DNA of 64,000 bases, from positions 1,385,330 through 1,449,329 of the forward strand of contig JAJEEG010000006.1 of the NCBI GenBank assembly GCA_022821085.1. The letters run 5' to 3'. Below the pieces are notes generated by a model. It was not told where the DNA came from. It ran no database searches and was given only the letters and a program-made list of their open reading frames with translations. Both the position numbers and the translations under genes were made by a program. Each line of letters opens with the position of its first letter. Positions within the stretch are counted from its first letter, which is position 1. The stretch comes from Candidatus Latescibacterota bacterium. Its GTDB lineage: Bacteria > JAAXHH01. Shown piece after piece: positions 16,078 through 24,034 of this stretch.

Positions 16078-16896
16078 GTGCGAGAAGCCATCACGATGTG
16101 GAAGTATACCAGGATGGTCGTCCTGGTAGCCCTGACGGCAGCCATGTATGCCGCCGTCCTCATTCCCTTCAAGCTCCTTCCCATTATCCCCGGCATTACC
16201 GAACTCAGGCCGGCCAACGTATTACCGGTCATCTGTTCCCTCATGTTCGGCCCCGCCGGTGCGTGGGGCGCCGCCTTCGGCAACCTGATCGGCGACCTGA
16301 TGGGCGGCACCTACGGGCTGGGCAGCTACTTCGGCATGGTCGGCAACTTTCTGCTCGGTTACATTCCCTACCGGTTATGGCGCATGCTGACCAGCAAGGA
16401 GCCCGGGGCGTGGTCTCCGGCCATGCTGATCCGGTACCTGTACGTTACGCTGCTCGCCAGCATCGCCTGCGGCGTGATGGTCGGCTGGGGGCTGGACACC
16501 CTGGGGCTCGTGCCCTTCCACGTGCTGGCGCCCCTGATCTCCCTCAACAATTTCATCACCGCGGCAATCCTCGGCCCGCTGCTGCTGCCCGTACTCTATA
16601 AGCGGGTGAAACAGTGGGGCCTGCTCTATCACGACGTCATGGACCCCGCCGATCTCTCCAGTGGCCGGCTGCCCCATATAGCCCACGTGGTCCTGGTCCT
16701 GGCCCTCTTCGGCAGCCTGTACGCGGGGATTTCCATCTCGCTGGGCCTGAACGAGGAAGCGGCCCGGACGATCCCCCTGCTGTTCGGCCTGGAAATCACC
16801 GCGCCGGAAAGCCTGCTCATGCCGGCGGGAACCAGTGTCGGAATGGGGCTTTTGCCCCTGATGGTCCTGCTCTTGATCGCCTGTCTGCTGATCTGA
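16078..16896 (+). CDS. Membrane protein like ECF-transporter S component (QueT-type)
   Basis: 272 residues, about 7-8 membrane segments. The N-terminal half, with ITELRPANVLPVICSLMFGPAGAWGAAFGNLIGDLMGG, is like substrate-binding S components of energy-coupling-factor vitamin transporters and QueT. No A or T component lies nearby, so it may act with shared ECF modules elsewhere or alone. The GTG at 16078 is preceded by AAGGGG; an in-frame ATG at 16096 is possible. The C-terminal third (hydrophobic, ending LLIACLLI) is an extra beyond the usual S component of about 180 residues. Substrate unknown. Confidence 0.7.
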   Translation: MREAITMWKYTRMVVLVALTAAMYAAVLIPFKLLPIIPGITELRPANVLPVICSLMFGPAGAWGAAFGNLIGDLMGGTYGLGSYFGMVGNFLLGYIPYRLWRMLTSKEPGAWSPAMLIRYLYVTLLASIACGVMVGWGLDTLGLVPFHVLAPLISLNNFITAAILGPLLLPVLYKRVKQWGLLYHDVMDPADLSSGRLPHIAHVVLVLALFGSLYAGISISLGLNEEAARTIPLLFGLEITAPESLLMPAGTSVGMGLLPLMVLLLIACLLI

Positions 16897-16959
16897 TTCT
16901 GACGGGGAAGGCAGCGCGGAAACGCCCTGAAACCGTCCGGACGAAAGGGATACTGAGTC

Positions 16960-18264
16960 ATGAAGGTAGTCGACGTGGAACGCATCGTGGTGGACGTGCC
17001 GTTCACCGAACGCCAGGCCCGCATAACCGAACGCGAGGTCTACAACTGGTCGATCCTGGAGCTTTGCCGGGTGACGACGGATACCGGATTGGCCGGCTGG
17101 GGGGAAACCGTCATTCACTACACCTGGGCGCGGGTCACCGACGACGCCGTGGACCGGGTCATCGGGAAGAGCCCGGCCGACGTGATGAACGACGACACGC
17201 TCGGCGCCGGACTGCAGATGGCTCTCTTCGACGTGATCGGGAAAGCGCTGGGGGTGCCCTGCTACAAGCTGCTCGGGAACAAGGTGCGGGACTGGTCGCC
17301 CATCTCCTGGTGGTCCATCGACGCCTCTCCCGCGGACTGGCTGGCCGAGGCCCGCGACGCGGTGGCCCTGGGGTATACCAGTTTCAAGATCAAGCAACGG
17401 CCCTGGTGGGACATCTTCGCCCAGGTGGACGCCGTGGCCACGGGCATCCCCGGTTCCTTCAAGCTGGACCTCGACGCCAATGCCACGATGCAGAACGCGG
17501 CCGCGGCCATGCCCGTCATGCAGAAACTGGCGCAGCATGAGAACGTGGCCATGTTCGAATCCCCCATCCCGCAGACCGACATCCTGGGCAACCGCCAGCT
17601 CAGGCAGGTCATCCCCCGGCCCATCGCCATGCACTTCGGTTCTCCGCCGTACATGACGGCCATCCGCGAGGAAGTCTGCGACGGCTTCGTCATCTGCGCC
17701 GGGAAGTCCGAGGTGATGCGGCAGGGCCAGCTGAGCGCCGAGGCCAACATGCCCTTCTGGCTGCAACTCGTGGGCAACGGGCTCACCACGACCTGGGCCG
17801 CCCACCTGGGCGCCGTGCTGACCCACGCCACCTGGCCGGCCATCACGTGCATCAACCTGTACAGCCACCACCTGCTGACGCGACCCGTCGAAGTCGTGGG
17901 CGGCTTTCACCGGGTACCAGAGGAACCGGGCCTGGGCGTTACCGTGGACGAGGAGGCTGTGGAGCGTTGGAGGGTGCCTGACAGAACCGTCCAGGAACTG
18001 AAAGAAAAGGGCGAACTATACGACAAGCCCAAACCGCGGATCATCAATTCCGTGGTCTATCCGGACGGTACCCGCATTCATATCGCGCCAATGAACCGGG
18101 CATACGGCTATTTCATCCAGGGCAACGGCCCGGCCCACGCCGACGGCGTCTTCCTCGAGATCCTGCGCGACGACGGTTCGAAGGAATGGGAGGATCTCTA
18201 CGAACGGGCCCTCGAACATCCGGTGCGCAGCCGGGGCGAAACTACAGGAGACCGTAATTCATGA
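16960..18264 (+). CDS. Enolase-superfamily (mandelate racemase/MLE-like) enzyme
   Basis: 434 residues with capping domain then TIM-barrel. Expected catalytic residues: SFKIKQ (Lys143/Lys145), metal ligands LDLDAN (Asp170/172) and MFESPI (Glu200). The third metal ligand, normally Glu or Asp, is replaced: IAMHFGSPP puts His225 at that spot. The C-terminal tail of about 110 residues is longer than in classical members. Such enzymes dehydrate or racemise sugar acids such as mannonate, altronate and galactarate. It overlaps the mannonate-dehydratase-like gene by 4 nt (ATGA), so a sugar-acid pathway is likely; substrate unknown. Confidence 0.85.
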   Translation: MKVVDVERIVVDVPFTERQARITEREVYNWSILELCRVTTDTGLAGWGETVIHYTWARVTDDAVDRVIGKSPADVMNDDTLGAGLQMALFDVIGKALGVPCYKLLGNKVRDWSPISWWSIDASPADWLAEARDAVALGYTSFKIKQRPWWDIFAQVDAVATGIPGSFKLDLDANATMQNAAAAMPVMQKLAQHENVAMFESPIPQTDILGNRQLRQVIPRPIAMHFGSPPYMTAIREEVCDGFVICAGKSEVMRQGQLSAEANMPFWLQLVGNGLTTTWAAHLGAVLTHATWPAITCINLYSHHLLTRPVEVVGGFHRVPEEPGLGVTVDEEAVERWRVPDRTVQELKEKGELYDKPKPRIINSVVYPDGTRIHIAPMNRAYGYFIQGNGPAHADGVFLEILRDDGSKEWEDLYERALEHPVRSRGETTGDRNS

Positions 18265-19232
18265 TTAAGATCGCGGAGATACTCAGCACGGGCCGCAACA
18301 CGCTCTGGGACCAGGTAAAGCAGATCGGCGTGGATCACGTGGTCACCAGCATGCCGCCGGCAGTGGGCAACGAAAAGGGCTGGGAGTACATGCCCATGCT
18401 GCGGATGAAGAACAACTTCAACGACGCCGGCTTCGACGTGGCGGTCATCGAAAGCGCACCGCCAATGCACCGCATCAAACTCGGCGCGGAGGGCCGGGAG
18501 GAGGAGCTGGACAACGTCTGCACCTTCATCGAGAGCATGGGCCGCGTCGGCATCAAGACCTGGTGCTACAACTGGATGGCCATCCTGAACTGGACCCGCA
18601 CGTCTTCCACGGTTCCCTCACGGGGCGGCGCGTACGTCACCGGCTACGACCACGCCATGATGAAGAACGCGCCGCTCACCGAAGCGGGCGAAGTATCCGA
18701 AGACCAGTTGTGGGAGACCCTGCACGAATTCCTCGAGCGGGTCACGCCCGTCGCCGAACAGTACGGCGTGGAAATGGCCATGCATCCCGATGATCCGCCC
18801 CTTTCGCCGCTTCGGGGCATCGGGCGGATCATGCGGTCGCTGGACAACTTCCAGAAGCTCCTGGACCTGGTGCCGAGTCCCATGAACGGGGTCACCTTCT
18901 GCCAGGGGAACTTCGCCCTCATGACCGGCGACCAGCCCTCGGCCATCCGCCACTTCGGCGCGCAACGCAAGATCTTCTTCGTCCATTTCCGGGACGTGCG
19001 CGGGGACGTGGAGAACTACGTCGAGACCTTCCACGACGACGGTCCTACCGACATGATGGAATGCCTGCGCGCGTACCGCGATATCGGCTACGAAGGCGTG
19101 CTGCGCCCGGACCACGTGCCGACCCTTGCCGGCGAAGACAACGACCATCCGGGGTACTCGGCCCTTTGCCGGCTGTACGCGGTCGGTTATATCAGGGGGT
19201 TGAGAGAGGCGGTCTACCGGGAGGAGGGGTAG
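18261..19232 (+). CDS. uxuA: Mannonate dehydratase-like protein
   Basis: 323 residues of the UxuA family, which converts D-mannonate to 2-keto-3-deoxygluconate with Fe2+ or Mn2+. The metal/active-site segments are present: MAMHPDDPPLSPL, CQGNFALM, FFVHFRDVRGDVENYVETFHDDGPTDM, LRPDHVPTLAGED. It is shorter than the roughly 390-residue E. coli enzyme, as are many members from other phyla. Start ATG lies in the stop of the upstream enolase-superfamily gene, indicating translational coupling. No uxuB or kdgK is nearby. Confidence 0.87.
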   Translation: MIKIAEILSTGRNTLWDQVKQIGVDHVVTSMPPAVGNEKGWEYMPMLRMKNNFNDAGFDVAVIESAPPMHRIKLGAEGREEELDNVCTFIESMGRVGIKTWCYNWMAILNWTRTSSTVPSRGGAYVTGYDHAMMKNAPLTEAGEVSEDQLWETLHEFLERVTPVAEQYGVEMAMHPDDPPLSPLRGIGRIMRSLDNFQKLLDLVPSPMNGVTFCQGNFALMTGDQPSAIRHFGAQRKIFFVHFRDVRGDVENYVETFHDDGPTDMMECLRAYRDIGYEGVLRPDHVPTLAGEDNDHPGYSALCRLYAVGYIRGLREAVYREEG

Positions 19233-19270
19233 CGGACGGCGGGCGTGGTGTGGGTGGCGCGCGCAACAGT

Positions 19271-19741
19271 TCAGCCCTTCGGATCCGGGTGGATCGAATC
19301 GACCCAGTACACGTTCTCCGGCTTCTCCACCGGTTCGATGTCCAGGTTGACCACGACCGGATCCATGCCGCTTCTGCAAAGCACGCATTCCAGGGGTTCG
19401 TCGGTCCGGGCATTGATCTCCTGGTGGGGCACGAAGGGCGGCACGTAGATGAAGTCGCCCGGGCCCGCTTCCGCCACGAATTCCAGGCGCTCACCCCAGC
19501 GCATCCTCGCCCTTCCCTTCACCACGTAGATGACGCTTTCCAGCTCGCCGTGATGGTGCGCGCCGGTCTTCGCGTTCGGATGGATGGTCACCGTGCCCGC
19601 CCAGATCTTGCTCGCGCCGGTCCTTGCGTGATTTATCGCCGCGGCGCGGGACATGCCTGGCGTTTGCGGAGTGTTCGTATCAAGCCGGTCGCCGGGGATG
19701 ACCTTCACCCCGTCGTCGCGCCACTTCGGGTCGTCATTCAT
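19271..19741 (-). CDS. Cupin domain protein
   Basis: 156 residues, single cupin barrel. Motif 1 GAHHHGELESVIYVVKG gives His-His-Glu metal ligands and motif 2 GDFIYVPPFVPHQEIN the last His. The acidic tail and the WAGTV strand are common in small cupins. The ATG overlaps the stop of the lipoprotein gene (ATGA), so I start at 19741; the longer frame to 20647 is antisense-like and reads across the lipoprotein gene. Last gene of the smpB operon. Function unknown. Confidence 0.85.
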   Translation of the reverse strand: MNDDPKWRDDGVKVIPGDRLDTNTPQTPGMSRAAAINHARTGASKIWAGTVTIHPNAKTGAHHHGELESVIYVVKGRARMRWGERLEFVAEAGPGDFIYVPPFVPHQEINARTDEPLECVLCRSGMDPVVVNLDIEPVEKPENVYWVDSIHPDPKG

Positions 19742-20694
19742 TCGTCCAGCCCCAGCTCGGCGCGCAGTCCCACGTCCACGACGCTGTTCTTCGTCCAGTA
19801 GTCCAGCATGATCCGCTTGTTGCGCACCGCCGTCGTGACGAGTTCCTTCGTCGTTCCGTCCGCCGCGATCTCGACCTCCTCCCATGACTCGATCTCGTGG
19901 GGGAAGTCCCGCATGAACCGTATGGTCAGGGTCCGGTTGAGATCCGGGTAGTAGACCAGGTTGTAGACCATGATGTCGGGCTCGCGGGCGTCGGGCATCA
20001 GGATGGCGGTGGCGTTGACGGTCCGCCAGTCCGTATGGTCCAGCCGCTGGTACAGGGTACCCGGGATCATGGACACTTCGCCGGTCGGCAGGGCGTCCGG
20101 ATTCAGGCGGATGGTCGTCCAGATCTCGTCCTCGGGTATGGCGTTTTCGAGTTCGGCAACCCGATCGCCTTCGCTTTCGAAATAGGAGTACTGGTGCACG
20201 CGGTACCGGTCGTCCTGCAGGTTCAGTTGGACGAAGGCGTGTCCGCACCATTCCTGCACGGACGTCGTAATCTTCAGCGTCCGGGGGTGGCGGTCCCGGT
20301 ACACCGGGGTGAAAGCCGACGTCATGACCGTGTAGGGATACACGCCCGTATTGAACTCGCGCAGGGCGTTCAACTTGAGGACTTTGACGGCGTCGTCCCC
20401 GGCCTCCTCGGGCCGGTCCAGCTTGACCTGCTTCTGCGCGGAGAAATCCTCCGTCACAAATATGAGCACAGCGTCTCCGTCGTGGAGTTCGCCGTACCGG
20501 GCCTGCTTGAGGTTGTAGCTCGTAATTTCGGCCTTGCCCTGGTACCAGTAGTCGCCGAACGTGACCGGTTCGTCCCGGGCGGCGTTCGTGCCGTCCCCGA
20601 CCAGTCCGCATCCGCCGGTCAGCCCGGTCAGCCCGGCCAGTACGCACAGCGCGGCCATCAGGCCGACCAGCAGTCTTAACAAGTTTCGTTTCAT
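19738..20694 (-). CDS. Conserved lipoprotein
   Basis: 318 residues. Signal peptide with lipobox LTGGC (Cys ~29), then DYWYQGKAEITSYNLKQARYGE and DAVLIFVTEDFSAQKQVKLD. I recognise this pattern from uncharacterised lipoproteins of Bacteroidota and related groups, sometimes mislabelled septum formation inhibitor Maf. The protein carries many Trp/Tyr and no catalytic motif I can name. The ATG overlaps the TGA of the membrane protein gene upstream, and its own TGA overlaps the cupin start, so all are coupled. Role unknown; probably envelope-associated. Confidence 0.8.
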   Translation of the reverse strand: MKRNLLRLLVGLMAALCVLAGLTGLTGGCGLVGDGTNAARDEPVTFGDYWYQGKAEITSYNLKQARYGELHDGDAVLIFVTEDFSAQKQVKLDRPEEAGDDAVKVLKLNALREFNTGVYPYTVMTSAFTPVYRDRHPRTLKITTSVQEWCGHAFVQLNLQDDRYRVHQYSYFESEGDRVAELENAIPEDEIWTTIRLNPDALPTGEVSMIPGTLYQRLDHTDWRTVNATAILMPDAREPDIMVYNLVYYPDLNRTLTIRFMRDFPHEIESWEEVEIAADGTTKELVTTAVRNKRIMLDYWTKNSVVDVGLRAELGLDE

Positions 20695-21248
20695 TGAATC
20701 ACCTCGCTTTCCCCTGGGATTTCGGGAGAGTAGGCGAAGGGGCGCGATCCCAGCATCCGAATGCCGTGGACGGCCATGGAGACCAGTCCCCAGGTGAGTC
20801 CGACGACCACGCCCGCGTCGACGATGCCGCGCCAGGGCTGGGGCAGGTACCGGATCAGGAAGATCAGGATCACGATCCCGATGGTCAGCGCCAGGATGTT
20901 TCTCCGGCGGCCTGGGTTAATGTGTATGTAGCCGGCCAGGAACAGCGGCGCCAGCGCGATCAGCGCGGGACGCGGGTGATGGTAAAGGAACCAGGCCCGG
21001 GCGACGACTCGGGGAGAGAAGTTGCGCTGAAATCCCTGGTACCCCTCCGAATGCGCCATGAACACCACCACGGCGGCCAACGCCACCCAGTGGTACCAGA
21101 AGAACGGGAAGTTGCTGTATGCATCGATCGTGACGGAGAACAGCCTGACGATGGCGTAAAGCAGGACCGCACAGATGAAGGAAAGGCCCCAGGCCAGACC
21201 GATGATGGAAAGCAGTCTGCTTGGTGTCTGCCGTGTACGCTCCGTCAT
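20691..21248 (-). CDS. Conserved membrane protein
   Basis: 185 residues with about five hydrophobic segments (~12-33, 48-63, 92-105, 116-136, 143-165) and a conserved-looking [21 protein letters not shown] loop. No enzymatic motif. It sits between smpB and the lipoprotein with 4-nt overlaps at both ends. Function unknown. Confidence 0.75.
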   Translation of the reverse strand: MTERTRQTPSRLLSIIGLAWGLSFICAVLLYAIVRLFSVTIDAYSNFPFFWYHWVALAAVVVFMAHSEGYQGFQRNFSPRVVARAWFLYHHPRPALIALAPLFLAGYIHINPGRRRNILALTIGIVILIFLIRYLPQPWRGIVDAGVVVGLTWGLVSMAVHGIRMLGSRPFAYSPEIPGESEVIQ

Positions 21249-21742
21249 GGACGCCCCTTCAACGTACGTTCCATGTCCCGCTGGGCGTCCCGTTCCATGA
21301 TGGTCCGTCTGCGATCGTAGTCCCTCTTCCCCTTGGCCAGGGCGATTTCCACCTTGGCGCGTCCCCGTTTGAAATAGACCCTTGTGGGGATCAGGGTGAG
21401 TCCCTTCTCCACGACCCGGCCGATCAGCTTTCGGATTTCCGAGCGATGCAGAAGCAGCTTGCGCCGGCGGTTCGGTTCGTGGTTGAAGGTGCTTCCCTGC
21501 TCATAACGCGAGACGTGGACGTTGTACAGGTATATTTCGCCGTTATCGACCGCGGCGTAGCTATCGGTCAGGTTGATCTTACCCGCCCGCAGCGACTTCA
21601 CTTCCGTGCCGGTCAGGACGATCCCCGCCTCCCAGGTCTCCAGGAAATGGTAGTCGTGGCGCGCCTTCCGGTTGGTTACGATGACCTTGATGCCATCGGC
21701 CCCGTTGGGCTCGGCGATGTGACGGTCTGATGCGCTTGCCAT
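21245..21742 (-). CDS. smpB: SsrA-binding protein SmpB
   Basis: 165 residues of SmpB, the tmRNA partner in ribosome rescue. Typical [91 protein letters not shown] and the basic C-terminal tail [14 protein letters not shown]. Unusually, its stop overlaps the start of the next gene (4 nt), making it the first gene of a coupled four-gene operon. The tmRNA gene is not in the window. Confidence 0.97.
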   Translation of the reverse strand: MASASDRHIAEPNGADGIKVIVTNRKARHDYHFLETWEAGIVLTGTEVKSLRAGKINLTDSYAAVDNGEIYLYNVHVSRYEQGSTFNHEPNRRRKLLLHRSEIRKLIGRVVEKGLTLIPTRVYFKRGRAKVEIALAKGKRDYDRRRTIMERDAQRDMERTLKGRP

Positions 21743-21790
21743 GGCTGCCTCGAATCGGCATAACTAATCCATTTACGCTGCCCGCCCTGC

Positions 21791-21819
21791 TTGACAATCG
21801 GCGGCTACCGGAATATATT
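21791..21819 (+). promoter_or_regulatory. tRNA-Leu promoter
   Basis: Perfect TTGACA, 17 nt, TATATT (5/6), ending 33 nt before the tRNA. The best promoter in the window. Confidence 0.85.
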
Positions 21820-21852
21820 ACGTGTGCGGTTTTGTGACAAATGGTATGTGAT

Positions 21853-21936
21853 GCCGAAGTGGTGGAACTGGTAGACACGCTGTGTTCAGGGCGCAGTGGG
21901 CTTTCGCCCGTGAGAGTTCGAATCTCTCCTTCGGCA
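21853..21936 (+). tRNA. tRNA-Leu (anticodon CAG)
   Basis: 84 nt with all arms: acceptor GCCGAAG/CTTCGGC, discriminator A, D-arm GGTGGAACTGGTAGACAC, anticodon stem CTGTG/CGCAG around loop TTCAGGG (anticodon CAG, reading CUG), a long class II variable arm TGGGCTTTCGCCCGT, and T-arm GAGAGTTCGAATCTCTC. The 3' CCA is not encoded. A terminator follows. Confidence 0.97.
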
Positions 21937-21949
21937 TTCTGGTCGGTGG

Positions 21950-21976
21950 ACCCGCATGTTTCATGTGGGTTTTTTG
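21950..21976 (+). terminator. Rho-independent terminator of tRNA-Leu
   Basis: 8-bp stem (acccgcat / atgtgggt, one G-U) with a 5-nt loop, followed by TTTTTG. Ends about 40 nt after the tRNA. Confidence 0.9.
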
Positions 21977-22001
21977 TTGGGATGCGGTTACGGTGACGCG
22001 G

Positions 22002-22442
22002 TTATGGAGATCCGGGTCCTGGCTGTCTCCTGTCGCGAATCCAGTGTGCGTAGCGTTTCGGATCGATCAGGATAACATCTACGGGCTCGACCGGTTCACC
22101 GGAAGCCCACTGCCACGGATCGACCTGTTCGAAGGTATCTGACGGCAGGACATATACGTAACCGGGGCGGTTAAGGTCGATCGTACCGGCTTCGAGATCT
22201 ATACGAGGCTCGATTTCGTCGTTCAGGTCCTCAGGGTTTTCTACCCCGAGATCCATGCCGAAACTGAATCCGCCTTCTCCGACCGGCCTGATGGGCAACG
22301 AAAAGGCGATGGCGATGTTCTTCAGGTGGGTAGCATAGACCGCGGTCAGCTGATCTTCGTCCGGTCCCACACCCCCCGCGGGCCTGGGTTCAAGGCGAGT
22401 GGTTTTTTCAGCACTGCCGTGGTATAATACAGGTGGCTTCAT
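22002..22442 (-). CDS. Hypothetical protein, possibly ADP-ribosyltransferase-like
   Basis: 146 residues, acidic and Pro-rich. Begins PPVLYHGSAEKTTRLEPRPA and later LTAVYATHLKNIAIAFSLPI. This H-G-S ... V-Y-A-T ... A-I-A-F-S pattern is reminiscent of small ADP-ribosyltransferase-fold proteins (H-Y dyad), but a catalytic third residue is not obvious and I cannot name a family. GGAGGT lies 8 nt upstream, an excellent ribosome-binding site, so it is likely expressed. No antitoxin-like neighbour, so a toxin-antitoxin role is not supported. Confidence 0.7.
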   Translation of the reverse strand: MKPPVLYHGSAEKTTRLEPRPAGGVGPDEDQLTAVYATHLKNIAIAFSLPIRPVGEGGFSFGMDLGVENPEDLNDEIEPRIDLEAGTIDLNRPGYVYVLPSDTFEQVDPWQWASGEPVEPVDVILIDPKRYAHWIRDRRQPGPGSP

Positions 22443-22523
22443 TTCGGTGCACCTCCCTCAACATGAACGCTGGTTGGAACATCGGTTGGTATTTAAGCTA
22501 CGTAATCAGATTCCTGAGTAATC

Positions 22524-23561
22524 ATGGAACAATGGATTGAACATCTTCTGATCGGTTTGCCGAGTTTGGGGCTGTTGGTGGTCATCGCCGTTGTGCTATT
22601 CACGCTCGGCAAGGGCGCGGACCGGCTCGTTCATGAAGCGGTCATCCTGTCGAGCCGATGGGGTCTCAGCAAAGCGGTCATCGGTGCAACGATCGTCAGC
22701 ATCGGCACGACGACCCCCGAGGCCGCGGTCTCAGTACTCTCGGCGCAACAAGGGGAACCGGGACTCGCGCTCGGCAACGCCGTCGGATCGATTATCTGCG
22801 ACACCGGGCTGATCCTTGGATTGGCAGCCCTGATTGCCCCGCTCCCGTTCGACCGTATTCTGGCCTCGCGGCTGTCAAACGTGCAGTTGGGGGCCGGAAT
22901 CCTCCTGGTAGCCGTTTGCCTGCCGTGGTCCTCTCCGGCGAGTGCTTTCAGCGGTGGCGGGGTCCTGCCTCAACTGGCCGGCGTCGTCTTCGTTATTCTT
23001 CTCGCGCTGTATATCTGGCAGTCCATCCGGTGGGCAGGTTCGACCCCGTCAGAAACCGAAGGCGCAGCAGAAGCGGACCACGCGGGAACAGGCAATTACG
23101 GCACGCTCATCAAACTCATCGGAGCGATCGCGATCATCGTCATCTCCGCGCAGATCCTGATTCCAGCCGTGAGTATCATGGCAGAACGCATAGGCGTACC
23201 GAAACACATCATCTCGGCGACCCTTGTCGCGTTCGGCACTTCGGTCCCGGAACTGGTGACGGCCATCGCGGCGGTGCGGCGCGGGCACGGTGAGCTGGTC
23301 GTCGGAAATGTCATCGGCGCGGATATCTTGAATGTGCTTTTCGTTGCGGGTGTCTCCGCTTCCGTAACGCCGGGCGGCCTGCAGGCCGATGGTCAGTTTT
23401 TCCAGTTCCTGTTCCCCGCGATGCTGTTCGTTCTCATCGTCTTCCGGTTCGGTATCCACCTGTCTGTCGATTATCTGAAACGTCCCCTGGGGGTCGTGCT
23501 GGTCTCCGCCTGGCTCTTTGTGACGATCCTGAGTTACGTGCTTTCCATTGAAATGCACTAG
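22524..23561 (+). CDS. Calcium/sodium antiporter family (CaCA) protein
   Basis: 345 residues, about 10 membrane segments in two inverted halves. Each half has the alpha-repeat: VIGATIVSIGTTTPEAAVSVLSA...GNAVGSIICDTG and SATLVAFGTSVPELVTAIAA...GNVIGADILNVLFVAG. These glutamates (TPE, PEL) bind Ca2+ or Na+ in this family. Length matches YrbG-like exchangers. The stop overlaps the last codons of the convergent pyrophosphatase gene (4 nt). Confidence 0.92.
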   Translation: MEQWIEHLLIGLPSLGLLVVIAVVLFTLGKGADRLVHEAVILSSRWGLSKAVIGATIVSIGTTTPEAAVSVLSAQQGEPGLALGNAVGSIICDTGLILGLAALIAPLPFDRILASRLSNVQLGAGILLVAVCLPWSSPASAFSGGGVLPQLAGVVFVILLALYIWQSIRWAGSTPSETEGAAEADHAGTGNYGTLIKLIGAIAIIVISAQILIPAVSIMAERIGVPKHIISATLVAFGTSVPELVTAIAAVRRGHGELVVGNVIGADILNVLFVAGVSASVTPGGLQADGQFFQFLFPAMLFVLIVFRFGIHLSVDYLKRPLGVVLVSAWLFVTILSYVLSIEMH

Positions 23562-23941
23562 GTGTGCCCTCCTCGCGATATGGAGGACTTGAAGTATCGC
23601 TCCTGGAACTCCGTAAGACCCCGGATTTGCTTATTGGTGAAGTGCTCGCCATCGGGAACCACCACGAGCTTGTCGTCTGCATCATCCGATCTTCGGATCA
23701 CCGCGATGCATCGGCCCGTGAAACACTTGACCGGTCTGTCTACGCCCAATATGTAGGCATCCAGTTCCTCGCCGTCCAACCCCAATACACCCGGAACAAA
23801 TCCGTAATTCACCGGGTAAATGAGATCATGATCGGGATGCCGGGAACCCATCGGCCGATCGATTTCGATATTGACGATTTTGCCGATGAACACCCGGGGA
23901 TCCATAAACTGAGTACGCGTCGTCCGATGTTTGTCCGTCAC
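23558..23941 (-). CDS. Small inorganic pyrophosphatase
   Basis: 127 residues, shorter than typical family I enzymes (about 170) but matching a compact group. Core motifs: GKIVNIEIDRPMGSRHPDHDLIYPVNYGFVPG, then DGEELDAYILGVDRPVKCFTGRCIAVIRRSDDADDKLVVVP, with the DGEELD acidic cluster of the metal site. It hydrolyses pyrophosphate to drive biosynthesis; activity of this short group is less documented. Start GTG at 23941 with GAGGAAAA about 12 nt upstream; an internal ATG at 23905 has no ribosome-binding site. Confidence 0.85.
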   Translation of the reverse strand: MTDKHRTTRTQFMDPRVFIGKIVNIEIDRPMGSRHPDHDLIYPVNYGFVPGVLGLDGEELDAYILGVDRPVKCFTGRCIAVIRRSDDADDKLVVVPDGEHFTNKQIRGLTEFQERYFKSSISRGGHT

Positions 23942-24034
23942 AGGCAGGTTTTTCCTCGCCAGGTGGCATCATGACGATGCGGTAACCGCCTGGATTCATC
24001 TTAACCCAATCTACGAAACGAGTCAATAACCGCG

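Noticed and set aside
19742-20647. 458-codon frame joining the cupin to sequence upstream
   Set aside because: The upstream part is a shifted reading of the lipoprotein gene; the cupin begins at its own ATG overlapping the lipoprotein stop.
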